From the NCBI RefSeq assembly GCF_037201815.1, contig NZ_CP147407.1:1550001-1614000 (forward strand): a stretch of DNA of 64,000 bases, given 5' to 3'. The DNA comes from Metabacillus sp. FJAT-52054. Lineage in GTDB: Bacteria; Bacillota; Bacilli; Bacillales; Bacillaceae. Within the stretch, counting starts at the first letter, position 1. Each line of letters begins with the position of its first letter. Below, in pieces: positions 24,055-33,215 of this stretch. The translations under genes and the position numbers were made by a program. The notes beneath the pieces are model-generated. The model searched no databases and was not told the DNA's origin. It saw only the letters and a list, made by a program, of their open reading frames with translations.

Positions 24055-25677
24055 ATGATTACCGTAAATAATGTCGGTTTGCGCTATGGTGACCGCAAAC
24101 TGTTTGAAGATGTTAACATAAAATTTACCCCTGGCAACTGCTACGGTCTTATTGGAGCGAACGGGGCCGGAAAATCGACGTTTCTTAAAATTCTTTCCGG
24201 TGAGATTGAAGCGCAAAGCGGAGATGTTCATATGGGACCGGGCGAACGTCTGGCCGTATTAAAGCAAAACCACTTTGAATATGAAGAGCACGAAGTATTA
24301 AAGGTTGTCATTATGGGACATGAACGTCTGTATGCGGTCATGGAAGAAAAGGATGCCATCTACATGAAGGCTGATTTTTCTGATGAAGACGGTATGAAAG
24401 CTGCTGAGCTTGAAGGCGAATTTGCCGAGCTTAACGGTTGGGAAGCTGAGAGTGAAGCAGCCATTTTGCTTAAAGGCCTTGGAATTACAGAAGATCAGCA
24501 TACAAAAACGATGGCTGAACTGACAGGCGGAGACAAGGTTAAAGTGCTTCTGGCTCAGGCTCTGTTCGGCAAGCCGGACGTTCTTCTTCTGGATGAGCCT
24601 ACCAACCACTTGGATCTAAAAGCGATCAACTGGCTTGAAGAGTTCCTTATTAACTTTGAAAACACTGTCATTGTCGTATCGCATGACAGGCATTTCCTTA
24701 ATAAGGTTTGTACACACATTGCCGATTTGGATTTCGGTAAAATCCAGCTTTACGTAGGAAACTATGATTTCTGGTACGAATCAAGCCAGCTTGCACAGCG
24801 TATGGCTTCTGATGCCAATAAGAAAAAAGAAGAAAAAATTAAAGAACTTCAAGCGTTTGTCGCGCGATTCAGCGCCAATGCGTCGAAATCAAAGCAAGCA
24901 ACCTCACGTAAGAAATTGCTCGATAAAATTTCACTTGATGATATTCGTCCTTCCTCAAGGAAATATCCTTACGTTCACTTTACACCAGAGCGTGAAATTG
25001 GGAATGATCTGCTTCGCGTTGAGGGCATTTCAAAAACGATCGATGGCGTAAAAGTCCTGGACAACATAAGCTTTATTATGAATAAAGATGATAAAATTGC
25101 ATTCACCGGTGCAGATGAAGTAGCGAAAACGACGCTGTTTAAAATTCTGATGGGTGAAATGGAAGCGGACAGCGGCACATATAAATGGGGAGTTACAACG
25201 TCTCAATCTTATTTCCCAAAAGACAATAACGAGTATTTTGATAACAACGATCAAAATCTTGTTGATTGGCTAAGACAGTACTCCCCAAATGATCAAAGTG
25301 AAAGCTTCCTTCGCGGCTTCCTTGGCAGAATGCTGTTCTCAGGAGAAGAAGTGCTGAAGAAGTCCAGCGTTCTATCCGGAGGAGAGAAAGTCCGCTGCAT
25401 GCTTTCAAAAATGATGCTTAGCGGGTCAAACGTTCTGATTATGGATGAACCAACGAACCACTTGGATCTTGAATCGATTACGGCCTTAAATAACGGCATG
25501 ATCAACTTTAAAGGATCCATGCTGTTTGCTTCCCATGATCACCAGTTCGTTCAAACGATTGCGAATCGCATCATCGAGCTTACACCTAACGGAATGATTG
25601 ACAAACAAATGACATATGATGAATTCCTTGAAAATGCAGAGATTCAAAAACAGCTTCAGGAAATGTACGCATCTTAA
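24055..25677 (+). CDS. ykpA: YkpA, ABC-F family protein
   Basis: A 540-residue soluble protein with two ATP-binding cassettes joined by a charged linker (KKKEEKIKELQAFVARFSAN). The first has GANGAGKST (about residue 36) and LLLDEPTNHLD. The second has an unusual Walker A, GADEVAKTT, near residue 350, but intact LSGGE and LIMDEPTNHLD. ABC-F proteins work on the ribosome, in translation or in drug protection; YkpA/YbiT-type members are taken to be translation factors. GGAGG precedes ATG 24055. The ykpA-ampS-ykpC order of B. subtilis is kept here, but with insertions. A terminator follows at 25688-25725. Confidence 0.92.
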   Translation: MITVNNVGLRYGDRKLFEDVNIKFTPGNCYGLIGANGAGKSTFLKILSGEIEAQSGDVHMGPGERLAVLKQNHFEYEEHEVLKVVIMGHERLYAVMEEKDAIYMKADFSDEDGMKAAELEGEFAELNGWEAESEAAILLKGLGITEDQHTKTMAELTGGDKVKVLLAQALFGKPDVLLLDEPTNHLDLKAINWLEEFLINFENTVIVVSHDRHFLNKVCTHIADLDFGKIQLYVGNYDFWYESSQLAQRMASDANKKKEEKIKELQAFVARFSANASKSKQATSRKKLLDKISLDDIRPSSRKYPYVHFTPEREIGNDLLRVEGISKTIDGVKVLDNISFIMNKDDKIAFTGADEVAKTTLFKILMGEMEADSGTYKWGVTTSQSYFPKDNNEYFDNNDQNLVDWLRQYSPNDQSESFLRGFLGRMLFSGEEVLKKSSVLSGGEKVRCMLSKMMLSGSNVLIMDEPTNHLDLESITALNNGMINFKGSMLFASHDHQFVQTIANRIIELTPNGMIDKQMTYDEFLENAEIQKQLQEMYAS

Positions 25678-25687
25678 TAATGAATAA

Positions 25688-25726
25688 AAAGGAGAAAAGG
25701 CTAACGCCTTTTCTCTTTTTTATTTT
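25688..25726. terminator. Bidirectional terminator between ykpA and a small membrane protein gene
   Basis: GAGAAAAGGC and GCCTTTTCTC flank TAAC (25692-25715), with A- and T-runs outside. Confidence 0.88.
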
Positions 25727-25958
25727 TCTCATATAATTCACGTCCTGTCTTTCCGAAATAAGATACAAGGATTGATAGAACTGTATAAACAGAAACCCAA
25801 ATTGTAAAAGTACTATTAAATACAGTAATGGTTAATGCGATTAGTACAACTAGGCAAAATACAGGCATAACCCAAATTTTTCTGATAAACCATGAGCCGG
25901 CGAGCGATAAAATCATCACCGCAAATGGCAGGATATACAATACGAGTGCAAATTCCAA
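25701..25958 (-). CDS. Small membrane protein (DUF2651-like)
   Basis: An 85-residue protein with three hydrophobic segments (about 3-22, 29-47, 52-68) and a basic C-terminus (YEKNKKEKRR). The pattern IRKIWVMPVFCLVVLIALTITVFN resembles the DUF2651 family of Bacillus membrane proteins; that match is from memory. GGAGCGG lies before ATG. Its end overlaps the terminator shared with ykpA. Function unknown. Confidence 0.65.
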   Translation of the reverse strand: MEFALVLYILPFAVMILSLAGSWFIRKIWVMPVFCLVVLIALTITVFNSTFTIWVSVYTVLSILVSYFGKTGRELYEKNKKEKRR

Positions 25959-26065
25959 CTGAACCGCTCCTTTCCAGCTCTCTTGATTATAAGAGAAAAT
26001 GAGAGCATCTGAAAGTTTTTTTCATTTTTAGAAGGGGAACATACAAAAGAGAAAGGATGATGAAA

Positions 26066-27106
26066 ATGAACGAAAAGATGAAAGCAGTAGGGCTGCATCA
26101 CTATTTGCCAATTGAAAAAGACGAGAGCCTGGTAGATGAAACAGTGAATAAACCTGCGCCAGGAGAAAGAGACATACTGGTAAAAATCCGGGCTGTTTCT
26201 GTTAATCCGGTTGACACTAAAGTACGCGGACCAAAAGAAGGCGAAGAAGAGGAACTGAAAATATTAGGCTGGGACGCAGCGGGTGTTGTTGAAGAAACCG
26301 GATCCGGAGTGACGATGTTTAAACCGGGTGACGAAGTGTATTATGCCGGTTCAATCGCGAGGCAGGGAACGAACAGTGAATATCACGTCGTCGATGAAAG
26401 GATAGCAGCCTTCAAACCTGATCGTTTAACATTTGAACAGGCAGCAGCTATGCCTTTAACCGGCCTGACAGCTTGGGAAGGGATGTTTGAAAGGCTTGGA
26501 ATCAGCAGAGATGCTGAAGCGAATGCATCGAAATCCATTCTGATCATTGGAGCGGCTGGAGGAGTAGGCTCGATTGCTATCCAGCTCGCCAAATGGGCCG
26601 GTCTGCGTGTCATTGGAACGGCTTCAAGACCTGAAACTGAAAAATGGGCGAGAGATAATGGAGCAGATGAGACAATCAGCCATTATGAGTCATTTAAGAA
26701 ACAGCTGGAGGAAAAAGGATTGGATCAGCCAGACTATATCTTTTGTTTAAACAGTACGGATCAGCACTGGGAAGCAATGATGGAAGTGATTGCGCCGCAA
26801 GGGAAGATCTGTTCAATCGTTGAAACCGGCACTCCTGTTAATATTAGTCTGCTTCAGCAGAAAAGTGTCACGTTCGTAATGGAGTTTATGTTTACAAAAG
26901 CTCTTTTTGGAACAAAGGACATGCAGACCCAGCATGAGATCCTGACGGAAATGGCGAAGCTTTTTGATGAACAAAAACTAACGTCCACCTTAACTGAAAC
27001 GATCGAGCCTTTTAATGCTTTGAGTTTGAAAAAAGCACATGAAAAGCTTGAGTCCGGAAAAACAATCGGCAAAATCGTGGTATCGGGGTTTGACCAGATC
27101 ACATAA
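26066..27106 (+). CDS. Zinc-type alcohol dehydrogenase-like oxidoreductase (MDR, quinone reductase type)
   Basis: A 346-residue medium-chain dehydrogenase/reductase. The GroES-like part carries VNPVDTKVRG and ILGWDAAGVVEETGSGV. The Rossmann part has LIIGAAGGVGSIAIQLAKW near residue 157, the AxxGGVGxxA nucleotide site of quinone-oxidoreductase-type enzymes. Neither the catalytic zinc Cys nor the structural zinc Cys cluster is present, so it is probably a zinc-free NADPH-dependent reductase similar to B. subtilis YogA. AAAGG at 26052-26056 favours ATG 26066 over two ATGs just upstream. It shares a bidirectional terminator (27105-27136) with opuAC. Confidence 0.87.
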   Translation: MNEKMKAVGLHHYLPIEKDESLVDETVNKPAPGERDILVKIRAVSVNPVDTKVRGPKEGEEEELKILGWDAAGVVEETGSGVTMFKPGDEVYYAGSIARQGTNSEYHVVDERIAAFKPDRLTFEQAAAMPLTGLTAWEGMFERLGISRDAEANASKSILIIGAAGGVGSIAIQLAKWAGLRVIGTASRPETEKWARDNGADETISHYESFKKQLEEKGLDQPDYIFCLNSTDQHWEAMMEVIAPQGKICSIVETGTPVNISLLQQKSVTFVMEFMFTKALFGTKDMQTQHEILTEMAKLFDEQKLTSTLTETIEPFNALSLKKAHEKLESGKTIGKIVVSGFDQIT

Positions 27107-27136
27107 AAATAACCCTCCGCCAGGAGGGTTATTTTT
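27105..27136. terminator. Bidirectional terminator
   Basis: Perfect 14-bp stem AAAAATAACCCTCC (27105-27118) and GGAGGGTTATTTTT (27123-27136) between convergent genes. Confidence 0.92.
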
Positions 27137-28007
27137 CTTCAAACCAGCTGTCAGTGAGCTCTCGGTTTTTCTCCACCCACTTTTTTGCTCCCCGTTCAGG
27201 ATAGTACCCTTCATCGGATTCAGCAGCTTCATTCACATATTTAATGAGCTCGGACATTTGATTGTCGTTAAGCTCCCAATTATCCATCCATTTAATGATT
27301 TCAGGATGTTCTTTTGCAAAGCCTTTTCTTGTCATATATTGAATGTTATCCGGTTTTCCATAGGAAGCTTTTGTATCCTCTAAATACTTTAGTTCCAAAT
27401 CCGAAAAAATCCAGTGCGGACTCCAGAGAGTAACAGCGATAGGTTTCTTCTTTTCATACGCCTTTTTAAGTTCTACAAGCATTGCGGCTTCGGATGATTC
27501 GACGATTGTATAATCAAGATTGTAATCCTTTTTCATCTTATCTGTAAGCTGCATTAAGCTGGATCCGGGATCAATCCCAAATACTTTACCGCCAAATTGG
27601 TCTGTATTTTTGTTAAGATCATCAATTGTATTAATATCTTTCATATAAGAGGGAACCGCAAGACCGAGCTTAGTGCCTTTATACCACTCATCGTGGAGGT
27701 CTACGTCCTCCTTATACTTGTCGTAAAAAGGCTTGTCCGTAATTGGCAGCCATACATTTCCCTGAATATCAATATCCCCCCGGGCTACTCCAGTCCAGTT
27801 GGCAGCTTTATCAAGCTCCATCATTTCAACGTCATACCCTTTTTCCTCTAAGAGAACTTTCCAAAGATAGGCAGTAGAAATATTATCGATCCAATTGATC
27901 ATTCCAATTTTAATTTTCTTTTTGCTGTTCCCAAGCGGATTGCTGCAGGAGGCAAGTACGAGGGTAAATAATAGGGCAATAATAGCGGCTGCTTTCCACT
28001 TTTTCAA
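27129..28007 (-). CDS. opuAC: Glycine betaine-binding lipoprotein (OpuAC-type)
   Basis: A 292-residue substrate-binding lipoprotein. The signal peptide ends in LASCSNP, so Cys21 is acylated. The mature domain starts KKIKIGMINWIDNISTAYLW and has the aromatic residues used by OpuAC-type proteins to cage a quaternary ammonium group (GNVWLP near 84, LWSPHWIF near 200). It delivers glycine betaine or proline betaine to the OpuAA/OpuAB transporter for osmoprotection. Its gene is divergent from opuAA, whereas in B. subtilis the three genes form one operon. It shares a 221-bp intergenic region with opuAA. Confidence 0.9.
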   Translation of the reverse strand: MKKWKAAAIIALLFTLVLASCSNPLGNSKKKIKIGMINWIDNISTAYLWKVLLEEKGYDVEMMELDKAANWTGVARGDIDIQGNVWLPITDKPFYDKYKEDVDLHDEWYKGTKLGLAVPSYMKDINTIDDLNKNTDQFGGKVFGIDPGSSLMQLTDKMKKDYNLDYTIVESSEAAMLVELKKAYEKKKPIAVTLWSPHWIFSDLELKYLEDTKASYGKPDNIQYMTRKGFAKEHPEIIKWMDNWELNDNQMSELIKYVNEAAESDEGYYPERGAKKWVEKNRELTDSWFEEK

Positions 28008-28119
28008 TATGTATGTCTCCCTTCATCTAATGTTGGCTATAGTTTTATTCCCTAAACAGCACTGGATAAAACGTTTTTTCAATAAAATAATATGTGAATA
28101 TGTTTACAAAGTGATGAAA

Positions 28120-28140
28120 AGGGTAAATGAAAAATACCCT
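28120..28140. promoter_or_regulatory. Inverted repeat in the opuAC-opuAA intergenic region
   Basis: AGGGTA (28120-28125), 9 nt and TACCCT (28135-28140). It may be an operator for the divergent genes. No protein can be assigned to it. Confidence 0.4.
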
Positions 28141-28228
28141 CATTCATGAACTCATTTCTATTTTTTCCTGAAAACATGAATCTTAACAGTCATTCACACA
28201 AACAATAGCAGTAGAAAGAGGTGGACGT

Positions 28229-29431
28229 ATGGAAAATGTGAAAATCAAAGCCGAGAACGTTAGCAAAATCTTCGGTAAGAATCCTCTAAAAGGAATTGAA
28301 CTCCTTAAAAAAGGAAAGACAAAATCAGAAATTCTAAAAGAAGCTGGTCTGACTGTCGGTGTGAAGGAAGCGAGCTTTGAAGTACATAGTGGTGAAATAT
28401 TTGTGATTATGGGGCTTTCCGGAAGCGGCAAATCCACGCTTGTCCGTATGTTTAACAGGCTGATTGATCCAACCTCAGGATCACTCATGATTGATGGAAA
28501 AGATTTAGTGAAAATGAAGAATGAAGAACTGCGGGAAGTCAGAAGAAAAAAGATGAGCATGGTGTTTCAAAAGTTTGCGTTATTTCCTCATCGCAATGTA
28601 TTGGAAAATGCCGCTTACGGGCTGGAAGTACAGGGTGTTTCCAAGCAGGACCGGGAGTCAAAAGCACAGCATTCCCTTGAATTAGTAGGCTTGAAAGGAT
28701 ATGAGAACAGCTATCCCGGCGAACTTAGCGGAGGGATGCAGCAGCGTGTTGGACTTGCCAGAGCCCTTGCAAATGACCCGGACATTCTTCTTATGGATGA
28801 GGCGTTCAGCGCACTGGATCCTCTAATCAGAAAAGATATGCAGGATGAACTGATTGAGCTTCAGGAAAAAATGAAAAAAACGATTATATTTATTACGCAT
28901 GATCTTGATGAGGCACTAAGGATTGGAGACCGCATTGCACTGATGAAGGATGGGGAGATCGTGCAAATCGGCACACCTGAGGATATTATGACGAATCCGG
29001 CTAACGATTACGTTGAGAGGTTTGTTGAGGACGTAAATTTGGCAAAGGTGCTGACAGCCGAATCTGTTATGTCCCGCGCAGAAACCATCCAGGTGGACAG
29101 AGGCCCGCGTGTTGCCCTTAAAATCATGCGCGATGCCGGGATGTCAAGTATATATGCAGTGGATAAAAGAAAATCCTATATGGGTCTAGTAACAGCAGAC
29201 GATGTTTCTCAGGCTGTTAGGCTTGATCAGCCAATTTCAGCTTATCTTCATACAAATGTCCCTGTTGTAAGACTGGATACAACGATTGAAGAGATGTACG
29301 AAAAGATGGCAGATACGCGGTATCCGCTGCCAGTTCTTGACGAAGACAACCGGATCCGCGGTGTTGTGAAGCGGGAACGTGTGATTCAGGCGTTGGCCGG
29401 GAGAGAGGTGAACACCATTGAACATACCTAA
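28229..29431 (+). CDS. opuAA: OpuAA, glycine betaine ABC transporter ATPase
   Basis: A 400-residue ATPase. Walker A is GLSGSGKST near residue 62, the signature is ELSGGMQQRVGLARAL near 165, and Walker B is LLMDEAFSALD near 188. The C-terminal 120 residues hold a CBS pair (SVMSRAETIQVDRGP ... MYEKMADTRYPLPVLDEDN), which in OpuA-type transporters senses ionic strength or cyclic di-AMP. It powers betaine uptake with OpuAB. AGAGGTGG before the ATG. OpuAB begins within its last codons. Confidence 0.95.
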   Translation: MENVKIKAENVSKIFGKNPLKGIELLKKGKTKSEILKEAGLTVGVKEASFEVHSGEIFVIMGLSGSGKSTLVRMFNRLIDPTSGSLMIDGKDLVKMKNEELREVRRKKMSMVFQKFALFPHRNVLENAAYGLEVQGVSKQDRESKAQHSLELVGLKGYENSYPGELSGGMQQRVGLARALANDPDILLMDEAFSALDPLIRKDMQDELIELQEKMKKTIIFITHDLDEALRIGDRIALMKDGEIVQIGTPEDIMTNPANDYVERFVEDVNLAKVLTAESVMSRAETIQVDRGPRVALKIMRDAGMSSIYAVDKRKSYMGLVTADDVSQAVRLDQPISAYLHTNVPVVRLDTTIEEMYEKMADTRYPLPVLDEDNRIRGVVKRERVIQALAGREVNTIEHT

Positions 29432-30254
29432 GCTCCCTATTGGCAAGTATGTCGATATGTTCGTGGAATTTTTAAATGATAAACTATTAGGGTTTTTTAA
29501 CTGGATCGGCAATATCATCGAAACGTTTAATGATGTTCTCGTAAATTTAATGCTTCTTATTCCAGCGGTCATCTTCGCGGTAATTGTTGCCGGCCTCGCC
29601 TATTGGGTTAGCAGAAAATGGGGGTTAACTATCTTCACCCTTCTAGGATTGCTGCTCATTATTAACCTTGGCTTCTGGGAGCAGACAATTGACACGCTTG
29701 CACTCGTTTTAACGGCCGTTATTATATCGATTATTCTTGGAATACCGCTTGGCATCTGGTCTTCACAAAGCGACAGGGCTTCCGGAATTATCTCACCCGT
29801 ACTGGACTTTATGCAGACTATGCCTGCCTTTGTATATTTGATTCCTTCTATCCTTTTCTTCGGAATCGGAGTTGTACCTGGAATTATCGCTTCTGTTATT
29901 TTTGCCATGCCTCCAACCATTCGTTTAACGAACCTTGGTATCAGACAGGTTCCGGAGGATCTAGTAGAGGCGGCAAACGCATTTGGATCTACAACGTCCC
30001 AAAAGCTGTTTAAAGTTCAGCTTCCTCTGGCCATGGGGACCATTATGGCGGGAATTAATCAAAGCATCATGCTTGCCCTGTCTATGGTTGTTATCGCCTC
30101 CCTCGTTGGAGCGCCAGGGCTTGGGGTGGAAGTATATAGAGCTGTTCAGCGTATCGAAGTAGGGCTTGGATTTGAATCAGGCCTTGCCATCGTAATTCTT
30201 GCCATTATTCTTGATCGGATTACACAAAATCTAAAGCCTGGAAAAAGAAGATAA
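29418..30254 (+). CDS. opuAB: OpuAB, glycine betaine transporter permease
   Basis: A 278-residue membrane protein with about seven hydrophobic segments. The permease-specific coupling loop is IRQVPEDLVEAANAFGSTTSQKLFKVQLPLAM near residues 175-205, the EAA motif that contacts the ATPase. The start is TTG 29418 with GAGAGGTG upstream, overlapping opuAA by 14 nt, so the two are translationally coupled. opuAC is divergent instead of following here. A hairpin terminator follows at 30266-30297. Confidence 0.94.
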   Translation: MNIPKLPIGKYVDMFVEFLNDKLLGFFNWIGNIIETFNDVLVNLMLLIPAVIFAVIVAGLAYWVSRKWGLTIFTLLGLLLIINLGFWEQTIDTLALVLTAVIISIILGIPLGIWSSQSDRASGIISPVLDFMQTMPAFVYLIPSILFFGIGVVPGIIASVIFAMPPTIRLTNLGIRQVPEDLVEAANAFGSTTSQKLFKVQLPLAMGTIMAGINQSIMLALSMVVIASLVGAPGLGVEVYRAVQRIEVGLGFESGLAIVILAIILDRITQNLKPGKRR

Positions 30255-30265
30255 AGAAGCGAAAG

Positions 30266-30298
30266 AAAGCCGGCTGCCCGAGGGCAAGCCGGCTTTTC
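30266..30298. terminator. Terminator of opuAA-opuAB, shared with the convergent GTPase gene
   Basis: AAAGCCGGC and GCCGGCTTTT flank a GCCC/GGGC inner stem, with T-rich ends. Confidence 0.88.
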
Positions 30299-31213
30299 CT
30301 ATTTTGTGATCTCTTCCATTTTGCTGTGAATCCAGCTGTGATCCAGATTCTCGCCAATAAACACGAGCAATGGCTTCATTTTAACAGGTTCCTTCATGTA
30401 CATGGGCATTCCATAGGAATACTGCACAGAAAAACAGCCGTTGGAATCAGCAAAGGAAACATATCCTTTTATCCGGTAAATCGTATCCGGCATGTCTCTT
30501 AAAAACTGCTCAAACCCCTCAAGATCTACAGAGCCTGTAAACTTATGCACGTATGTTTTCATATGAAGCTGTTCATTGATGCCGGACTTTAGCACAGCTC
30601 CTTTTGGAGAGGCAGTAAGCTTTCGAATATCCTCCAGCTTGACGCGGGCATGGGCTGTCATCAGGACCTTTCCATTGGCCTGAATCGCCTGAATGTCCCT
30701 GACAACCTCAGCCTGCTCTTTTTCGGTCAGCAAGTCGGTCTTATTTAAAAGGACAAGATCGGCATGCTTGATCTGTTCATGAAGCAGCCTTCTTACTGGG
30801 ATGGTCAGACGATCCTGATCCTGCCACCTTGAGCCATCGGCAAGTGATATAATCCCTCTTACTAATAGCCTGTCTGCAAAGAGAGGGGAAAGGCAGGAAT
30901 CCAATACTTCAACAGGGTGGGCGGCACCTGTTGTTTCTATGTAGATGACATCAAGTTCATTCTCTGCCAGCAGGGCATGCAGTTGAGCTTCAAATTGCCC
31001 CTGCATTGTGCAGCAAACACATCCGTTTAACAGCTCTTTTAGAGGGATGTCTTCTGAAACCGCACTGCTGTCGATTGATTCTTTTCCAAGCTCATTCATA
31101 ACGACAGCCACCTTCCTGCCGGCTTTCTTTTCCTCTTGCAATAGATTTTTAAGAAGGGTTGTTTTTCCGGCTCCTAAAAATCCGCCTAAAATATATACTT
31201 CCGTTTGGTTCAT
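30299..31213 (-). CDS. COG0523/CobW-family G3E GTPase (metal chaperone)
   Basis: A 304-residue GTPase with Walker A GGFLGAGKTT near residue 12, the metal-binding GCVCC motif near residue 63, a G3E Glu in IETTGAAHP near 93, and NKTD near 155. A C-terminal CobW_C domain follows. COG0523 proteins load or deliver Zn, Co or other metals; the metal cannot be read from sequence and no Zur box was found. GGAG 7 nt upstream selects ATG 31213 over an in-frame TTG at 31225. Although named for CobW, it is 13 kb from the cobalamin operon and on the other strand. Confidence 0.9.
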   Translation of the reverse strand: MNQTEVYILGGFLGAGKTTLLKNLLQEEKKAGRKVAVVMNELGKESIDSSAVSEDIPLKELLNGCVCCTMQGQFEAQLHALLAENELDVIYIETTGAAHPVEVLDSCLSPLFADRLLVRGIISLADGSRWQDQDRLTIPVRRLLHEQIKHADLVLLNKTDLLTEKEQAEVVRDIQAIQANGKVLMTAHARVKLEDIRKLTASPKGAVLKSGINEQLHMKTYVHKFTGSVDLEGFEQFLRDMPDTIYRIKGYVSFADSNGCFSVQYSYGMPMYMKEPVKMKPLLVFIGENLDHSWIHSKMEEITK

Positions 31214-31368
31214 GATTTTCTCCAATTCTAATTGTTTTCCTCATCTTACTGAAAGGGAAGGGGCACCGTCAATGAAAAAAGGGCGGCCGCACCGTTAAAA
31301 CAGCCGGTCCGAAAAGTATCTTTTTCGATTATAGTAGTAGTAGAATGAATGGATAGAGAGGAATCTTC

Positions 31369-32121
31369 GTGAAAATTGACTTCCATGTGCATGCGAAATT
31401 AGGAAAAAAAGTTCCTTTCTCGTTAAAGGAATTTACAAAAATGATGGAAGAAGCAAAGTGGAACGGGCTGGATGCCATTGCATTGACTGAGCATTTTAAC
31501 GCAATGGATTATGTGCAAATCTATCAAACACTCGACCGCCACTATCCTTATCAGAGTACCTATTATGATGTTGCCGGAATTAAAGTATTCCCGGGAATGG
31601 AAGTAGACATTGCGGAAGGCGGGCATATTCTTTTAATTGGCTCCAGGTCAGACATCATCAGAATGACTAAACGGCTCGAGAGGTATAAAAACAAAGATAA
31701 CTATATGCCATTTGACCAGCTCATGTCGTTTCACGGAATGGAAAACATGCTGAAAATTGGCGCTCATCCCTTTCGAGAAAAAAATCCGCTTACCGCTCTC
31801 TCCGAAAGTCAGCTTGCTAAACTGGACGCGTTTGAATTGAATGCAAAGGATGCAGCAAAACAGGGAATAGGTTTAAGGCCAAAGCTTGAAAGAATGGCCA
31901 GTGTCCATGGCAAAACAGTGACAGCGGGAAGCGATACCCATCACTACAGCCAGATTGGCGCGGTTTATAATCATTTTAATGAACCTTTTCATACGGTTAA
32001 GCAGCTGAAAGAAAAAATAGCAAATGATGAGTTTGAGGTTAGAAAGTCTCCGTTTCTACCAGTGAAGATCCAGGCGGCAAAAGTTTTAAAAAAGAAATAT
32101 AAAGATGGCAGAAAAGGATGA
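31369..32121 (+). CDS. PHP-domain metal-dependent phosphoesterase
   Basis: A 250-residue PHP protein. Motif 1 is DFHVHAK at the N-terminus, motif 2 is ALTEHFN near residue 40, FPGMEVDIAEGGHILLIG follows near 78, and GAHPFRE and GSDTHH supply the remaining ligands. PHP enzymes hydrolyse phosphate esters with two or three metals (histidinol phosphate, nucleoside bisphosphates). The substrate is unknown. The start is GTG 31369 with AGAGAGG upstream. An aldo/keto reductase follows closely. Confidence 0.86.
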   Translation: MKIDFHVHAKLGKKVPFSLKEFTKMMEEAKWNGLDAIALTEHFNAMDYVQIYQTLDRHYPYQSTYYDVAGIKVFPGMEVDIAEGGHILLIGSRSDIIRMTKRLERYKNKDNYMPFDQLMSFHGMENMLKIGAHPFREKNPLTALSESQLAKLDAFELNAKDAAKQGIGLRPKLERMASVHGKTVTAGSDTHHYSQIGAVYNHFNEPFHTVKQLKEKIANDEFEVRKSPFLPVKIQAAKVLKKKYKDGRKG

Positions 32122-32185
32122 GAGTCTGCATTGCTATAAGACTCTCATCTCGACCTGTAAAAAAATCCGAAAAGAGCTGATACAT

Positions 32186-33163
32186 ATGAGTGCCATCCCA
32201 TATCGAAAACTTGGCAATTCGAATCTATCCATTTCTCCACTTGGACTCGGATGCTGGCAGTTCAGCAAAGGCAGCGGCCTGGTAGGGAAATATTGGTCAG
32301 TAATAGACCAGATGGATATTAATGAAATTATACAGGTGAGCCTGGCAGGGGGCATTAACTGGTTTGACACAGCTGAGGCATATGGAAAAGGAAAATCGGA
32401 AGAAGCATTGGCAGAAGCTTTGATTGAGCTTGGGGATCAAGCTGAAGAAGCCTTAATTGCGACTAAATGGTGGCCGTTATTCCGGACAGCCTCTTCACTA
32501 ACCGGCACAATCGACCAGCGCTTGAAGCATTTGAAGGGCAGAGCAATCGATCTTTACCAGATCCATCAGCCACTTTCCTTTTCCGGCATTACCGAACAAA
32601 TGATTGAAATGGCCAAGCTTCTTGATGAGGGAAAAATCAGAACAGCAGGTGTCAGCAATTTCAATGCCGCACAAATGTCTAAAGCAGCAGGTGTGATGCA
32701 GGACCAAGGCCATTTCATTGTCTCCAATCAGGTGAAATACAGCCTCCTCGACCGGAGGATAGAGCGGAACGGGGTCATGGATGCGGCAAAAAATCTGGGG
32801 ATTACCATTATTGCCTACTCTCCGCTGGAACAAGGGATTTTAAGCGGAAAGTTTCATAAAAATCCAGAGCTCCTGAAACAGCTTAAGGGACCAAGAAAAC
32901 ATTTGTCAGGGTTTAAGAAAAACGGATTAATGCGAACGAAGCCGCTGATTGACCTGCTCGAAAAATATGCAATGGAATATGAGGTACAACCAAGTCAAAT
33001 CGCATTGAACTGGCTTGTGCGCTTTCATGGGGATACGGTTGTGGCCATTCCAGGTGCACCAAAAGTAAGACATGCAGAAGAAAATATCACTGCAATGAAT
33101 TTTACGTTAACCCAAAAGCAAATGGATGAGCTGGACCGTGTTTCAAATGAAGCAGTGGGATAA
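32186..33163 (+). CDS. Aldo/keto reductase
   Basis: A 325-residue AKR with a TIM barrel. The catalytic tetrad is visible: Asp in NWFDTAEAYGKGKSE (with Tyr four residues on), Lys in IATKWWPL, and His in DLYQIHQP. A C-terminal VVAIPGAPKVRHAEEN is the NADPH pocket. It reduces aldehydes or sugars with NADPH; the substrate is unknown. The frame opens at 32105, but the family N-terminus (PYRKLGNSNLSISPLGLG) and ATG 32186 are more likely. The RBS is weak (AAAGAG). It follows the PHP gene by about 65 nt and ends at a terminator (33165-33198). Confidence 0.87.
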   Translation: MSAIPYRKLGNSNLSISPLGLGCWQFSKGSGLVGKYWSVIDQMDINEIIQVSLAGGINWFDTAEAYGKGKSEEALAEALIELGDQAEEALIATKWWPLFRTASSLTGTIDQRLKHLKGRAIDLYQIHQPLSFSGITEQMIEMAKLLDEGKIRTAGVSNFNAAQMSKAAGVMQDQGHFIVSNQVKYSLLDRRIERNGVMDAAKNLGITIIAYSPLEQGILSGKFHKNPELLKQLKGPRKHLSGFKKNGLMRTKPLIDLLEKYAMEYEVQPSQIALNWLVRFHGDTVVAIPGAPKVRHAEENITAMNFTLTQKQMDELDRVSNEAVG

Positions 33164-33164
33164 T

Positions 33165-33198
33165 AAAAGGACTGGCGGTAAAACTGCCAGTCCTTTTA
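33165..33198. terminator. Bidirectional terminator between AKR and ampS
   Basis: AAAAGGACTGGC and GCCAGTCCTTTT, perfect 12-bp stem. Confidence 0.9.
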
Positions 33199-33215
33199 TG
33201 GTGGTAGTTAATGGA

